Of a stretch of 64,000 bases of DNA, positions 54,335 to 64,000 are shown piece after piece. How positions within the stretch are numbered: position 1 is the stretch's first letter; every line of letters begins with the position of its first letter. The stretch is from Coix lacryma-jobi var. lacryma-jobi (Eukaryota; Streptophyta; Magnoliopsida; Poales; Poaceae). The position numbers and the translations under genes were made by a program. The notes under the pieces were generated by a model. It was not told where the DNA came from. It made no database searches and was given only the letters and a program-made list of their open reading frames with translations. Location of the stretch: positions 83,611,845 to 83,675,844 of the forward strand of contig CM019831.1 of assembly GCA_009763385.1 (NCBI GenBank), read 5' to 3'.

Positions 54335-57301
54335 TGTAACACCCTAAAATTTTCCCCAAAATAAAATAGGTGAAAATGTTTTATTTATGATCTTGTGAGC
54401 ATTTAACCTAGGGGTTCAATAATTTTTTATAAAATTAAAATAAAAGTGGCAACATGTTTTTGCACTCATGCTGATGCATTGGACTTATTTGAGTGGCTGG
54501 TTTTTACCAAAATTCGAAATGGATTCAAACTCTATTTGAAATGGATTTGAAATGTTTTGGAAATAAAATGAAAAGGGGTTTTTCCTTCCTTCTTCCCTCT
54601 CCCTCGCTTTCGGCCCAAGTGGCCTGGTGGCCCAAGCCCGCCGGCTCCTCCTTCCCTTCCCTCTCTTTCCCCGTTGGGTCGACGCTCCCTTCTCTCCTCT
54701 CCCGCGCGGCCCGCAGACCGGCCCAGCTGGCCTATCGGCGTGCGCAACCGCCCGCGCCCCTCCCTTCTCTCTCTGTCGCCGCGGGGCACCCTGTCAGTCG
54801 GCTTCTTCCCCCTCCTCTGCCGCACGCCCGCGCCATCTTCGCAACTGCGCGCGCCCGCACCTCCCCTCTCGGCTTTTTATCGCCAGCATCAGTCCCCACC
54901 CCCTCTTTTCCCTCTTCTCGCTCACTCCGCACGCGCAGCAGAGCAACCGCGCCTCCAGAACGCGCACCAGAGCTCCCCGCCACCATTGCCGCCGCCCGCC
55001 TCCGCCGATCTGACGATTCGGCGCCACCCCGGCCGATTGCAACCTCCTTCGAGCTCCGCCGCGCCACGGTGAAGCTGTCGAACCGTCTCTCCCTCTCTCA
55101 TTTGCCTGATTTGGCCCTAACCGCCGCTGTCTGTTCACAGCTTCGCCGTCGTCGCTCGGACCCCGCCGCTGTTCGCCGTTCGCCATCGTCCGAGCCTCTC
55201 TGTCCCTTCTTTCGACGCGGTGAGAACCCTTTTACTATCCCTTTCCCCACCGAGCGCTTGGTTCAACTTGCGATGCCCTTTGGTGCCGGGTCCGCGAGCG
55301 TCCGTGCGCCATCCATGGTGGGTGCGCGCACGCCGTCGCGAGGCGCCGCGACATCGCGGCGTGAGCGCGCCGTCGGCTCGCCCCATGTACGCACCCCTCT
55401 CGTGTCTAATCTGCGCCGTCCGACTCTGATCCGGCGGCCCAGATCGGCCGATACCCCTTCAGGGTGCCGATTTGCTTAAGAGCCCCTGGGGAAACTTGAA
55501 ATCAACCCGTGCTCCGGCCGGCACTATTCCCTATGTCTTGAAAAGTTTGCAACCAGGCCCCTGTGTTTTGGTTGATTTGAGGCGCAGTCCAGCCGGTTGT
55601 GAATTCGATTTAAAATTCAATTTAAATTCCGATTTAAATTCAAAAGCATTTCAGGCTATTTACAGTTTTGCCACTGCACTAAAACGCTTATAAAATCCAC
55701 GTTTTAGCTCCGTTTTGACCCGTTCAGGTAGCGTTAGATTCGTAATTTAGTTTCCTACCTGTTTATGCCTCTGTTAGTTGGCTTAGGTCAGTTTAGTTTC
55801 AGGGTTTATGTTAATCTTGTTTAGGCCTTTAGAATCACCGTTTCGGCCGTAACTTTAGCGTCGTAACTCCGTTTTCGGTGAACCAAAACTTGTTGTGACC
55901 GTAGAAACACGTGCTTCTGTTTTATCAAAGTTTTATTTCTGTTTATTGCTGTTTGGTGTACTGTTCTAATGTATAGCCTGTTTGCATTTGTATGTATGCA
56001 CCTGGAATGCGTGTTGATGTTGTGATCGAGTAGACGGTGAGCAAGTGTGGTACAATCAGGACCCATCCTTCGACGATCAGCAAGAAGACCAGTTTTTCAG
56101 CAACAAAGGCAAGTTAGCATGGGATCTCCTTGTTACCTATTCACTTTACTATTAATCTACTCATTTATGCATGTGTCCAATTGAGCAACCTTAGAGACCC
56201 ACTTAGCTTTGTTATCTGTGATGTTCTTGACTCTGTGGGATATATGCATATGGGTAGAATGCTAGTGCTAACTAACTTATAACTGATCTAGTCCAATGAT
56301 GTATGTTCTCCTGTTGATATGATGATAAACGGTTAATAAAACTTGTTGTTAGCAAAAGCTGGGATTGACAGTGCTACCGTGAGTGCTATATGGCTCTGGT
56401 TTTAGCTCAGTACACTGGACCTTTTCTAACTTGTTAGAGGTTACCCGAAAGAGCGCAAGAGGGGCTTGCCACTTTGGGTGTAGGGCTGCTCCTGTTCCTA
56501 TGAGTATAGCTGCGATGGCCTTGTGCCATAGGAAAGGGGGGTTGCTACATCTGCCTGCCAAGGAAACCTAGCGGCCCTAACCTGTTAGACGAACCAGCGA
56601 AAGGCTTCATAGTGTACCCTATCGATCTACCTTGGAAGTGGATCAAGAGGTTGGCCGCATCGGGCACAAGGGCAACACGGCTTGTGGGTAAAGATGCACA
56701 ACCTCTACAGAGTGTAAAACTGTTATAACAGCCGTGCTCACGGTCACGAGCGGCCCGGAAAACTAGCAGAACTATGATACTTGAATAAATGTTACTTTAT
56801 GTTGATGACACTCTATGATGTTATATCTTATCATTGATGGACAAATGGATCATGGGTTAAGGGTTAAGCACAATATTCGTTTACTCTAATGCTAAAACAT
56901 TGCCAACATAAAAGCTAACTGCAGTCAGACAGTGTCAGCCTTTTGAGCCACATGAACCCTATGTTAGCTTGCTAAGTACGTGGGGTACTTACGCTTGTTG
57001 TTTATCTTCTTTTTGGGCAAAATCCCAGATGGGTAACAAATGAAGGTGGAGTTGGTGACTTCCCAGAGGACTTCTAGGCTAGCTGTTTCCCCCAGTCAGC
57101 TTTCCCTGTGGAGTGGTCTTTGTTAGCAGTTTAGTTTTCTTTTGTTCCGCTTGATGTAAGACATGTGATGATACTATCGTTATGTAATAAACATTGTGAT
57201 GATGCCACTTTTTGTAATTTGTCTAACTTATGTGTGTGATTGTTTCCTGGGCACACATGAGTATTCCGCCTCAATTTCACCCTTAAAGTTGGGGTGTGAC
57301 A
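54335..57301 (+). repeat. E5 5' LTR
   Basis: TGTAACACCC...GGGTGTGACA, 2967 bp, with inverted termini. A very C/T-rich stretch (54580-55480) creates long spurious frames on both strands, including one of 328 codons, which I do not call. Confidence 0.85.
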
Positions 57302-57304
57302 AAT

Positions 57305-57316
57305 TGGTATGAAAGC
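57305..57316 (+). promoter_or_regulatory. E5 primer binding site
   Basis: TGGTATGAAAGC, two mismatches from TGGTATCAGAGC of the initiator-Met site, just after the LTR. Confidence 0.7.
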
Positions 57317-57495
57317 TTTGTTGACTGTAGGACGCAAGCCTAGCTAGAAAATGGCCGTTCTAACACCTTTTTGTTACCTGTTCATGCTTACTTTATTATC
57401 TTGTTATTTTGTTAAAATTTACATGCTTATTATTCTTATTCTATTATGTAAAACTAATTGTTTCTGCTTATCTTATCTTAAACCATAACGTCAGG

Positions 57496-58617
57496 ATGCC
57501 TCGCCTTAACACCCGTGCGTATCGTGCCCTGTTCACCGCCAGCACCAGCCAGCCCCCTCACCCAGTGGTCAACATCTCCAACGGTGATGGCTCCTCCAGC
57601 TCCTCCAACACTGCTTTCATCGTGGAGGATGAAGAGCTGACCTCTACCCAGACAATCTCTGGGGAGCTTGCAGCGCCGCCTCCGCCCTCTGCACCAGTTC
57701 CTGAGGCGCCAGCTCCTGAGGTGCCAGCTCCTGAGGTGCCAGTCCCTAAGGCGCCAGTACCTGAGGCCCCTGCTCCGGAGGCACCCTCTCCTGTGGTGCT
57801 TGTTGCTCCACCAGCCGTGGAGGCCCCCGCCGCTCCAGCAGCTCCTGCAGCACCGACCTTCGTGCCAGTGTACCCCGTGGTGCACTCCCCCGCCGCCTCG
57901 TCATCTTCAGCACCAGCACCCCCTGCCTCTCCAGAAGTGCAGGTAGTGGATGAAGACCTCGGATGGACTCGTCGCTTCATATTGAAGAAGCCTGACGAGA
58001 CAGCTTACTATCATAGTATGCTGGTTCGTCTGCTGAATGAATACTACCCAGAGTTGGAGGCCAAGCTCCAGTACCACTGTGCCGAGTACTCTCATCCCTT
58101 GGAGGCGACTTACTGGAAGTCCGACCTGATGGTTACAGGTTGGAATGATGTGGACCAAGGCCACGTCATAGAGTCTGTCCACAGGACCACCACCAAGCGT
58201 GGTCACTCTCTGGCAAGCATGGAGGATGCAGCGCAGGATGCCTTCCTGCATTACCGTGGACTGCGCTTCCAGTCCATGCGGGAGGACCGCTACCGCTACC
58301 TGCCGCACAATGACCTGGAGGGCAAGTGGCAGACCCTGCTTCCACCTGTGGAGTACCCAGTTCTGGCCTCTACAACACCGCACGTCTACGAGGCGCAGAA
58401 GAAGGCGGATAGTGTGCAGGATGACTTGCGCGCTTCTCAGAAGGTGATGAGGCGCCTGGAGCGAGAAGTGGACCATCTTCGCGGTGAGCTGGGACTCCGA
58501 GCCGTCTACAAGAAGAGGTTTAGGGCCAACAATGCCCCGGTGGAGCCCAGTAGATGTCCACCATGTTTTGCTATCACGTTTAGAAAACGATGTTTAATTT
58601 CAGTAAGTGTCTGGTGA
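57496..58617 (+). CDS. ORF0 of Tekay-type element
   Basis: An uninterrupted 373-residue frame from the first ATG of the open stretch (MPRLNTRAYRALFTASTSQP). Residues about 60-140 are Pro/Ala-rich with APEVPAPEVP-like repeats. Then a globular part (DEDLGWTRRFILKKPDETAY, YYPELEAKLQYHCAEYSHPL, MEDAAQDAFLHYRGLRFQSM) and a coiled coil (VMRRLEREVDHLRGELGLRA). Rice RIRE3 and RIRE8 are known to have such an orf0 before gag; its role is not established. The end (FRKRCLISVSVW) overlaps a CAGTAAGTG donor-like site, so the natural C terminus may be spliced. Confidence 0.7.
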   Translation: MPRLNTRAYRALFTASTSQPPHPVVNISNGDGSSSSSNTAFIVEDEELTSTQTISGELAAPPPPSAPVPEAPAPEVPAPEVPVPKAPVPEAPAPEAPSPVVLVAPPAVEAPAAPAAPAAPTFVPVYPVVHSPAASSSSAPAPPASPEVQVVDEDLGWTRRFILKKPDETAYYHSMLVRLLNEYYPELEAKLQYHCAEYSHPLEATYWKSDLMVTGWNDVDQGHVIESVHRTTTKRGHSLASMEDAAQDAFLHYRGLRFQSMREDRYRYLPHNDLEGKWQTLLPPVEYPVLASTTPHVYEAQKKADSVQDDLRASQKVMRRLEREVDHLRGELGLRAVYKKRFRANNAPVEPSRCPPCFAITFRKRCLISVSVW

Positions 58618-59227
58618 ACCTTTAGTATATGTGTTGCTTATGTTGGTGAACTATGGTTGTTTGGATCTTTGTTTGTGTGTGGTGGAGATGTATGGGTTAT
58701 GTCTGTGCTTCTCCAGTTTAAAACATCTCTCAGTGATGAATAAAGTTGTTTATCCCATATCTGTGTTGCTGTTTTCTGGAGAAGCCTATGGTTAAATCAG
58801 TATATCTCTTAATCCATGTTCCCAAAAATTATGAAATTTTTTTGGAAATATCTAGACTGATGTATCTTTCAAACATATCTAGAACCAAGTCTTTATCTAT
58901 TCGGATCTGGGAGATATACCTGTTTAACGTTGATGTTTCTGCGTAGTCTGTCACCGAGAACAGGTTCTGTTCAACACTGTTTTCGGCCCAGAATATGGCA
59001 GAATCCGAAAAAGTGTTCTGAATAAAAGTTGTAGCTGGTTTCTTAAGCTTTCCAACGATGTCTGGTTCGCCTCTTATGGACTTCTGTAGCTTGAGTTATG
59101 TCAGTTTTTGTGCACTGCTATTGATAAAGATGTGCCCAGAAATTTTTCAGCAATGCTCTTTTGTCATTTAAAATAATTTCTATGATGGATATAAAGGTCT
59201 AACTCTTGCGCATTTGTTGGTGAGTAG
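58618..59227 (+). other. ORF0-gag spacer in E5
   Basis: Possibly an intron or leader: donor-like CAGTAAGTG near 58600 and a TAG acceptor next to the gag ATG. It holds one unit (about 59025-59105, GTTGTAGC ... CTTGAGTTATGTC) related to the E4 ~184-bp repeats. Confidence 0.5.
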
Positions 59228-60148
59228 ATGGCAGCAAGGGGTGGACGCGGAAGGGGTCGTGGCCGTGGACGTAGTGCTCCTGTGTACCCGCCACCGCCAC
59301 CGCCGCCAGTAACCATCGAGCAGCTGATGGGAATGCAGAATCAGCTGATGCAAGCCATGATGAACCACCTGGATCAGGCGCCAGCTGCAGCACCCCCACC
59401 TCTCCAAGTCAGGGACCGTCGACGAGAATTCCTGAAGGGCCACCCACCTGTATTCACCCATGCCTCTGAACTGTTGGAGGCAGATGACTGGCTTCGAGCA
59501 GTAGAGAAGCAGCTGAACATCGCCCAGTGCACTGATTATGAGAAAGTGCTCTACGCTTCTGGGCAACTGCAGGGAGCAGCCCAAGACTGGTGGGATGCAT
59601 ACATGTTCGGTCGTCCTCAAGATGCTCTGGTTGTCACTTGACAGGAGTTCAAGGACAACTTCAGGTCATATCACATCCCTGATGGCCTCGTGGAGCTGAA
59701 GCAAGAGGAGTTCCGCTCCTTGAGACAGGGTTCTATGTCAGTGGCGGAATACCGCGACAAGTTTGCTCAACTGTGGCACTATGCCCCACAGGATGTGGCA
59801 GAAGACAAGGACAAATAGCGCCGTTTTCTGAAGGGACTATATGATGGGTTGCAGCTCCAGCTTATGTCAAACACATATCCAAACTATCAGGCCCTGGTCA
59901 ATAGGGCGATTGTTATTGACAACAAGCGTAAGGAGATGAAAGCAAAGAAGAGAAGCTTCCAAGGACTGTCTTCGGGGAGCAACACTCGTCCCCGGATCAA
60001 CCCCCAGCAAGGCTACCTCCAGAGGAACCAAGGCCCCTCCAACCAGTGGAACAGGGGACAGCACAACCAGGGTAACCAGAACCAGCAACGCCTTCCCTAC
60101 CAACAGCAGTCAGGTGGGCAGCGCTACCAGCAGCAGCCAGGAGGGCAA
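59228..60148 (+). pseudogene. gag: E5 gag, broken and truncated
   Basis: Start MAARGGRGRGRGRGRSAPVY (Arg/Gly-rich), then the gag domain: GHPPVFTHASELLEADDWLR, GQLQGAAQDWWDAYM, QEFKDNFRSYHIPDGLVELK, EEFRSLRQGSMSVAEYRDKF, RFLKGLYDGLQLQL. A Gln/Asn-rich stretch follows (QRLPYQQQSGGQRYQQQPGG). In-frame stops TGA 59639-59641 and TAG 59816-59818. The zinc knuckle and all of pol are missing because of the junction with E6. Confidence 0.88.
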
Positions 60149-60730
60149 AGGTTTTTAACCTATCATACCGGGCTCTAGGGGCTTGTTTCAAACCATATAG
60201 AGCTTTGCGGAGTTTAAAAACATGGTTTGGAAACTTGGGATTTTCAAAACCGGGGGGTTGCTGAACATACACTTCTTCTTCTATGTAGCTGTTTAAGAAG
60301 GCACTCTTGACATCCATTTGAAAAATTTTAAACCCTTTGGATGCAGCAAAAGCCAAGAGTATCCTAATAGCCTCCAAACGAGCTACAGGAGCAAAAGTCT
60401 CCTCATAGTATATCCCCTCCTTCTGACTATAACCCTTGGCCACAAGTCTAGCTTTGTTCCTCACAATGTGGCCATCCTCTCCTTGTTTGTTTTTGAAAAC
60501 CCATTTTGTCCCAATAGGGTTATAGTCTGGAGGAGGTGGAACCAAAACCCAAACCCGATTTCGCTCAAAATTTTCTAACTCCTCATGCATGGCATTGACC
60601 CAATCCGTATCCGTCAAAGCGTGTCCAACATCTCGGGGTTCAAAATCAGCAACAAATGCAGAATGAGAAAAGTGAGAGATTTGTTGTGACCTGGACCGAG
60701 TGACACGTTCGTCAATGCTACTGATCATCT
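60149..60730 (-). pseudogene. pol: E6 reverse transcriptase, N-terminal part
   Basis: Reads DVGHALTDTDWVNAMHEELE, KWVFKNKQGEDGHIVRNKAR, YYEETFAPVARLEAIRILLA, FQMDVKSAFLNSYIEEEVYV and ends at the E5 join before the YVDD motif. Its frame differs from that of the integrase ORF, so a frameshift lies near 60740. Much of it parallels the plus-strand fragment at 280-780. Confidence 0.88.
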
Positions 60731-62314
60731 GCTGAGGGAGTGTTGGCGCTGGATGTGTCGTGGCGCCTCCCGAGCAGAAGTGATCTCCCCCTCAACAGCA
60801 GCTGGTGCCTCTCCGGGTACAAAAAGTACCGCTCGGGGTGGCAGATCCCACGGCCCCCATGAGGAAGAAGTGTCGGGGCCGTGAGTTGTAGTAGAAGCCG
60901 CTCTTTGTGGCACAGCCGGTGGAGGCGATGCTGGGTCACCCATGCCTTCAGCTTCCTCGTCCTCATCATCAAAGAGAGGCTCACCAACATCGTGATCACC
61001 TGCACGCTCAAAACGAGAAGAAGGACAAACCATGGTCTCGTCGAAGGTGACATCGGATGTCTCCATGACTCGGTTAGTATCAAGGTTAAGTACACGATAA
61101 GCTCGAGTGTGAGTGTCATAACCCAAAAATACACCGTCAGAAGAACGAGACTCAAATTTGTCCAGGTTGCCTTTCTTCAATATAAAACAATGGCAACCAA
61201 AGACTCTAAAGTAACTAACTTTGGGCTGTCTTCCAAAACGCAACTCATAAGAAGTCTTTTTCAAGAAAGCTCGGAGAAAAATGCGATTGAAAATATAGCA
61301 TGCAGTGTTCATAGCTTCGGCCCAATATCGACTAGGAGTCCTATGCTCATCGAGCATCATCCTGGCCATCTCTACAAGGGTCCGATTCTTCCTCTCTACA
61401 ACAACATTCTGTGGCGGTGTGTAGGGGGAAGAAAACTGATGCTCCAAACCCATAGAGTTACAAAACTTCTCAAAATCTGAATTCTTGAATTCGGAGCCAT
61501 TATCACTACGGATAGCTCGCATCGAGTTCATAGGGAACTTGTTCTGAAGACGCAAAATCAGATTGCGAGCAAAAGAGAAAGTCTCAGTCTTCTCAGTCAA
61601 AAAGAAGACCCATGAATACCTCGTAAAGTCGTCGACAACAACAAGCACGTACCACTTACCCCCAACCGAGCTCACCCGAGCCAGACCAACAAGATCCATG
61701 TGTAAAAGCTCTCCAGGGCGCTGTGTCATGACCTGAGTCACTGGATGGTGGGGAGCGGCAACCATCTTTCCATGTCTAAAAGAATGGCAAACAAGGTCCT
61801 TCTCCATGGACAACTTGGGCAATCCTCGGATTAGGCCAAGTGAGCTAAGCCTTGCAAGCAGGTCGAAGCTCAGGTGACCTAGTCTCCTATGCCACTTCCA
61901 AAGATCAGAGGAGGAAGGACTAGCCACAAGACAGCGAGAATATCCAAACGACTTCGAGAAATTCACACGAAAGACTTTCCCAAAGGGCGAAATCAAACAT
62001 ACAAGATTTCCCTGAGGATCTAAAATACGACTGAGATTCGGTTTAAAACGAATCTCATAGTCATCGTCAAAAAGTTGCGAAATAGAAAGAATGTTAAAAT
62101 GCAAGTTAGAAACAAGAGCAACATCACGCAACACAAAATGCCCATTCACTCGCACCGACCCACGAGACAACACTTTACCTTTACTATTATCGCTGAAGGT
62201 GATAAATTCCTTTCCGGCAACAGGACTAAGACTGGAGAACCACTTGGCGTTTCCGGTCATGTGTCTCAAGCAACGGGAATCCACCAACCAAATGTCCTCC
62301 AATCGATTTACCTA
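60731..62314 (-). pseudogene. pol: E6 protease and integrase
   Basis: Opens with the protease motif WLVDSRCLRHMTG, where copia proteases normally have DSG, so the active-site Gly is Arg. Then the GAG-pre-integrase region LWKWHRRLGHLSFDLLARLS and CHSFRHGKM (second Cys of the usual CxxC is Phe), then integrase with D in VVVDDFTRYSWVFFL, D in IRSDNGSEFKN and E in NVVVERKNRTL. The tail has FGCHCFILKKGNLDKFESRS and a Pro/Ser-rich linker. The frame is long and open, but protease and zinc site are probably inactive. Confidence 0.88.
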
Positions 62315-62316
62315 GA

Positions 62317-64000
62317 TTAATAAAAATACATAGGGTGAGCATACGGTCCAACACTGGGGTTAGTGAAGTAGGGAGAGTACCAGTGTTGGGTCGGCTGCTC
62401 AAAAGAATGGTCAGTATAGAAACCATTCCTAGCACGCCTATGGGGAAAGTGATCACCACGCATAGGGAAATGTGGTCCGCTGAGGAAAGAGCGTCCATCG
62501 CGATACTCAAAACGCGGTGGTGGAAAATGCTCAACAAAGCCTCCGCCACGGGGTCCGTATCCTGCAAAGTCAGGACCCCATTGGGCAACACCTCCCTGAC
62601 GCCTAGGACCTTGAGGCACTGCACCTCTAGGCCTAGCAGCTCTCCTCGGAGCTCTCCTCTGAACATTCAGCACATGTACATCATGGAAAGGATGGTACAT
62701 ATCCGCATTGTTCATTTCCCTGGCACGGCGCTCCACTCTCTTGCGCCGATAGCAGAACTCACCCAAGTGTCCATCTCTCCCACAGTGCTCACAATGGTAC
62801 CTCACCGCTCTCATAGGGGGTTGTTGGTACTCACGGTTGTGGGTTTGGATCACTTTGCCCTTCTATGGCATAAGCTCCTCCAGGATAGGTGGCATTGTGT
62901 CCAGCTTGTTTTTCAGGTGGTTGGGTTTGGGAACCCATTGCTGGTTCTTAGGTGGAGCTCGTGGAGGTTCTTCAAACACCCCATCCTTGGTGTTAGGCTT
63001 GAGAGGCTCTTTGGGTGGAAGCTTGGTAAGTTTGGGAGTAGTGGTGGAGTTGGCCTTCTCACTCGGGTTCAGACCACTCGACTCTCCAATCTTCCCAAAA
63101 GCAGACACATCAACACCCGGAGCAAAACCTACACCTGGACCTCCAGCAGCTCGCTTAAACTGAGCGATCATCATCCCAAGCTGTGGCTCATTACATGACA
63201 CCCATGACAAGATGGTCCGAAGGTATGTGTTTTCCTCCTCGGTTTGCATCTTGCCATGCTTCACATTGGCAATCTCCATCTCCAAACCCTCGCACAAGGC
63301 GCACCTAGCCACACAAGTGCTACCCGAGCTGGCCTTCTCAAGAGACTCAATCTTGGCACTCTTCTCTGCTAACTTGGTTTGCAAGCCAGGACAAGTCTTG
63401 CACGCACCCAACAACACGGGTCTAGCCCGGAGCTCATCCACCTCTCCTACCAAAGCAACATACTTACCTCTCAAAGTGAGAAGGTCAGTCATATGCTTGG
63501 TGCACATCTCACACTCAACCTCCTCAGACATGACCACGGTGGACATAGCAAACTCAAGCTCCTTCACCGTGTCCTCCCACTTCTGCCTAAACTCCTTGCG
63601 CTATCTAGCGGCTAGCCTAAGCTGCTTATCCTGACTAAGCAAGGCAGCAGTAAGCTTCTCGACCTCAGCAGAAAGTTCGTCGTGGGTCAGAGATACCTGG
63701 GAGGTGTCATCGTCGTCGTCGTCATTCCGAGGGGTATCCTCCAGCTTGCCGTCGACCTCATCACCAAGGGCCATGGTGCAGAAGCCCTCGTCGTCGGCGA
63801 AGAAGCAGAGTCCGTTCAGCTCGTCCTCGATCCTCTTCTTCTTCCCGGACTCGTCATCGCTTGAGCCAGCAGAGTCGTCATCCGAGCCGTCGACGTCGCT
63901 GAGCATGGCGAAGAATGCACACTGCTCAGCTTGGGCCTTCTCCAAGTGCTTCTTCTTGATGTACTCCTTGTCGAAGCCGCCCTCTGCTTGTGCCTTGCGG
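62317..64000 (-). pseudogene. gag: E6 gag with zinc knuckle
   Basis: One frame from the window edge down to 62317. The start is acidic (MLSDVDGSDDDSAGSSDDES, then RNDDDDDDTSQ). The middle is helical with Cys pairs (VECEMCTKHMTDLL, CKTCPGLQTKLAEKSAKIES, VARCALCEGLEMEIA). Near the end is the CCHC knuckle CEHCGRDGHLGEFC (about 62790-62755), then an Arg/Gly/Pro-rich tail. TAG stops at 63601-63603 and 62863-62865. A TAA/TAG/TAA cluster and a frame change near 62300-62320 separate it from protease. Confidence 0.82.

Larger units (their letters stand above)
54335..60148 (+). mobile_element. E5: Tekay-type (RIRE3/RIRE8-like) gypsy element, 5' part
   Basis: LTR 54335-57301, initiator-Met-like primer site, ORF0 and gag in the order known for grass Tekay chromoviruses that carry an extra ORF before gag. 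Truncated inside gag, where minus-strand copia sequence begins near 60149. Confidence 0.82.
60149..64000 (-). mobile_element. E6: Ty1/copia element, partial, minus strand
   Basis: From the right edge leftwards: gag, zinc knuckle, protease, integrase, linker and the first part of RT, the copia domain order. It ends inside RT (ALYGLKQAPRARYDRLKT) at the E5 junction; the 5' LTR lies beyond the window. The long acidic/coiled-coil gag suggests the SIRE/Maximus group, with moderate confidence. Confidence 0.88.

Noticed and set aside
54493..55479. 328-codon plus-strand frame, with long overlapping frames in other phases
   Set aside because: It lies in the C/T-rich part of the E5 LTR, where stop codons are rare on both strands. 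There is no domain and the composition is low-complexity Arg/Pro/Ser.
62335..63198. 287-codon plus-strand frame
   Set aside because: Antisense to the clear copia gag with its CCHC knuckle. No domain of its own.

Overview
The window is plant nuclear DNA, most likely from a grass with a large repeat-rich genome. It is almost entirely nested transposable elements. I see no host protein gene, tRNA or rRNA gene, CRISPR array or bacterial-style operon. The grass assignment is an inference from the element types: CACTA with DUF4218/DUF4216-type transposase, Tat, Tekay with ORF0, Athila-like gag-PR elements and copia.

Layout. (1) 1-895: Ty1/copia reverse-transcriptase fragment. (2) 896-7499 and 29932-30385: two halves of a deletion-derivative CACTA transposon. 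(3) 7583-29931: a gypsy LTR element (E1, tRNA-Asp-type primer site) separating the CACTA halves. (4) 10925-24898, inside E1: a 14-kb Tat-lineage gypsy element (E2) on the minus strand, with a perfect CTTAT target duplication. It carries decayed gag-pol plus two spliced antisense genes. (5) 30386-34680: repeat block X and a gypsy LTR plus leader (E4). (6) 34681-54334: a stack of related elements E3/E8, E7 and E9. Where coding survives they have gag and protease but no reverse transcriptase or integrase. (7) 54335-60148: Tekay-type gypsy element E5 with LTR, ORF0 and broken gag. (8) 60149-64000: minus-strand Ty1/copia element E6.

How the parts relate. E2 entered E1, E1 interrupts the CACTA, E5 entered an E3 LTR, and E7 is embedded in E8/E9 sequence. 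E1, E3, E7 and E9 look like relatives that would need enzymes from another element. They share a tRNA-Asp primer site, a second polypurine tract 1.1-1.4 kb before the 3' LTR, palindromes at matching places, and (E3, E7, E8) primer sites duplicated in 73-74 bp steps.

Most worth a second look: the two antisense intron-containing genes of E2, one intact after splicing although gag-pol has many stops; the stepwise primer-site ladder; the internal polypurine module; arm-changing but pairing-preserving palindromes; and a templated repair scar at 7500-7586 whose copied tract explains why the outer element looks younger than the one nested in it.
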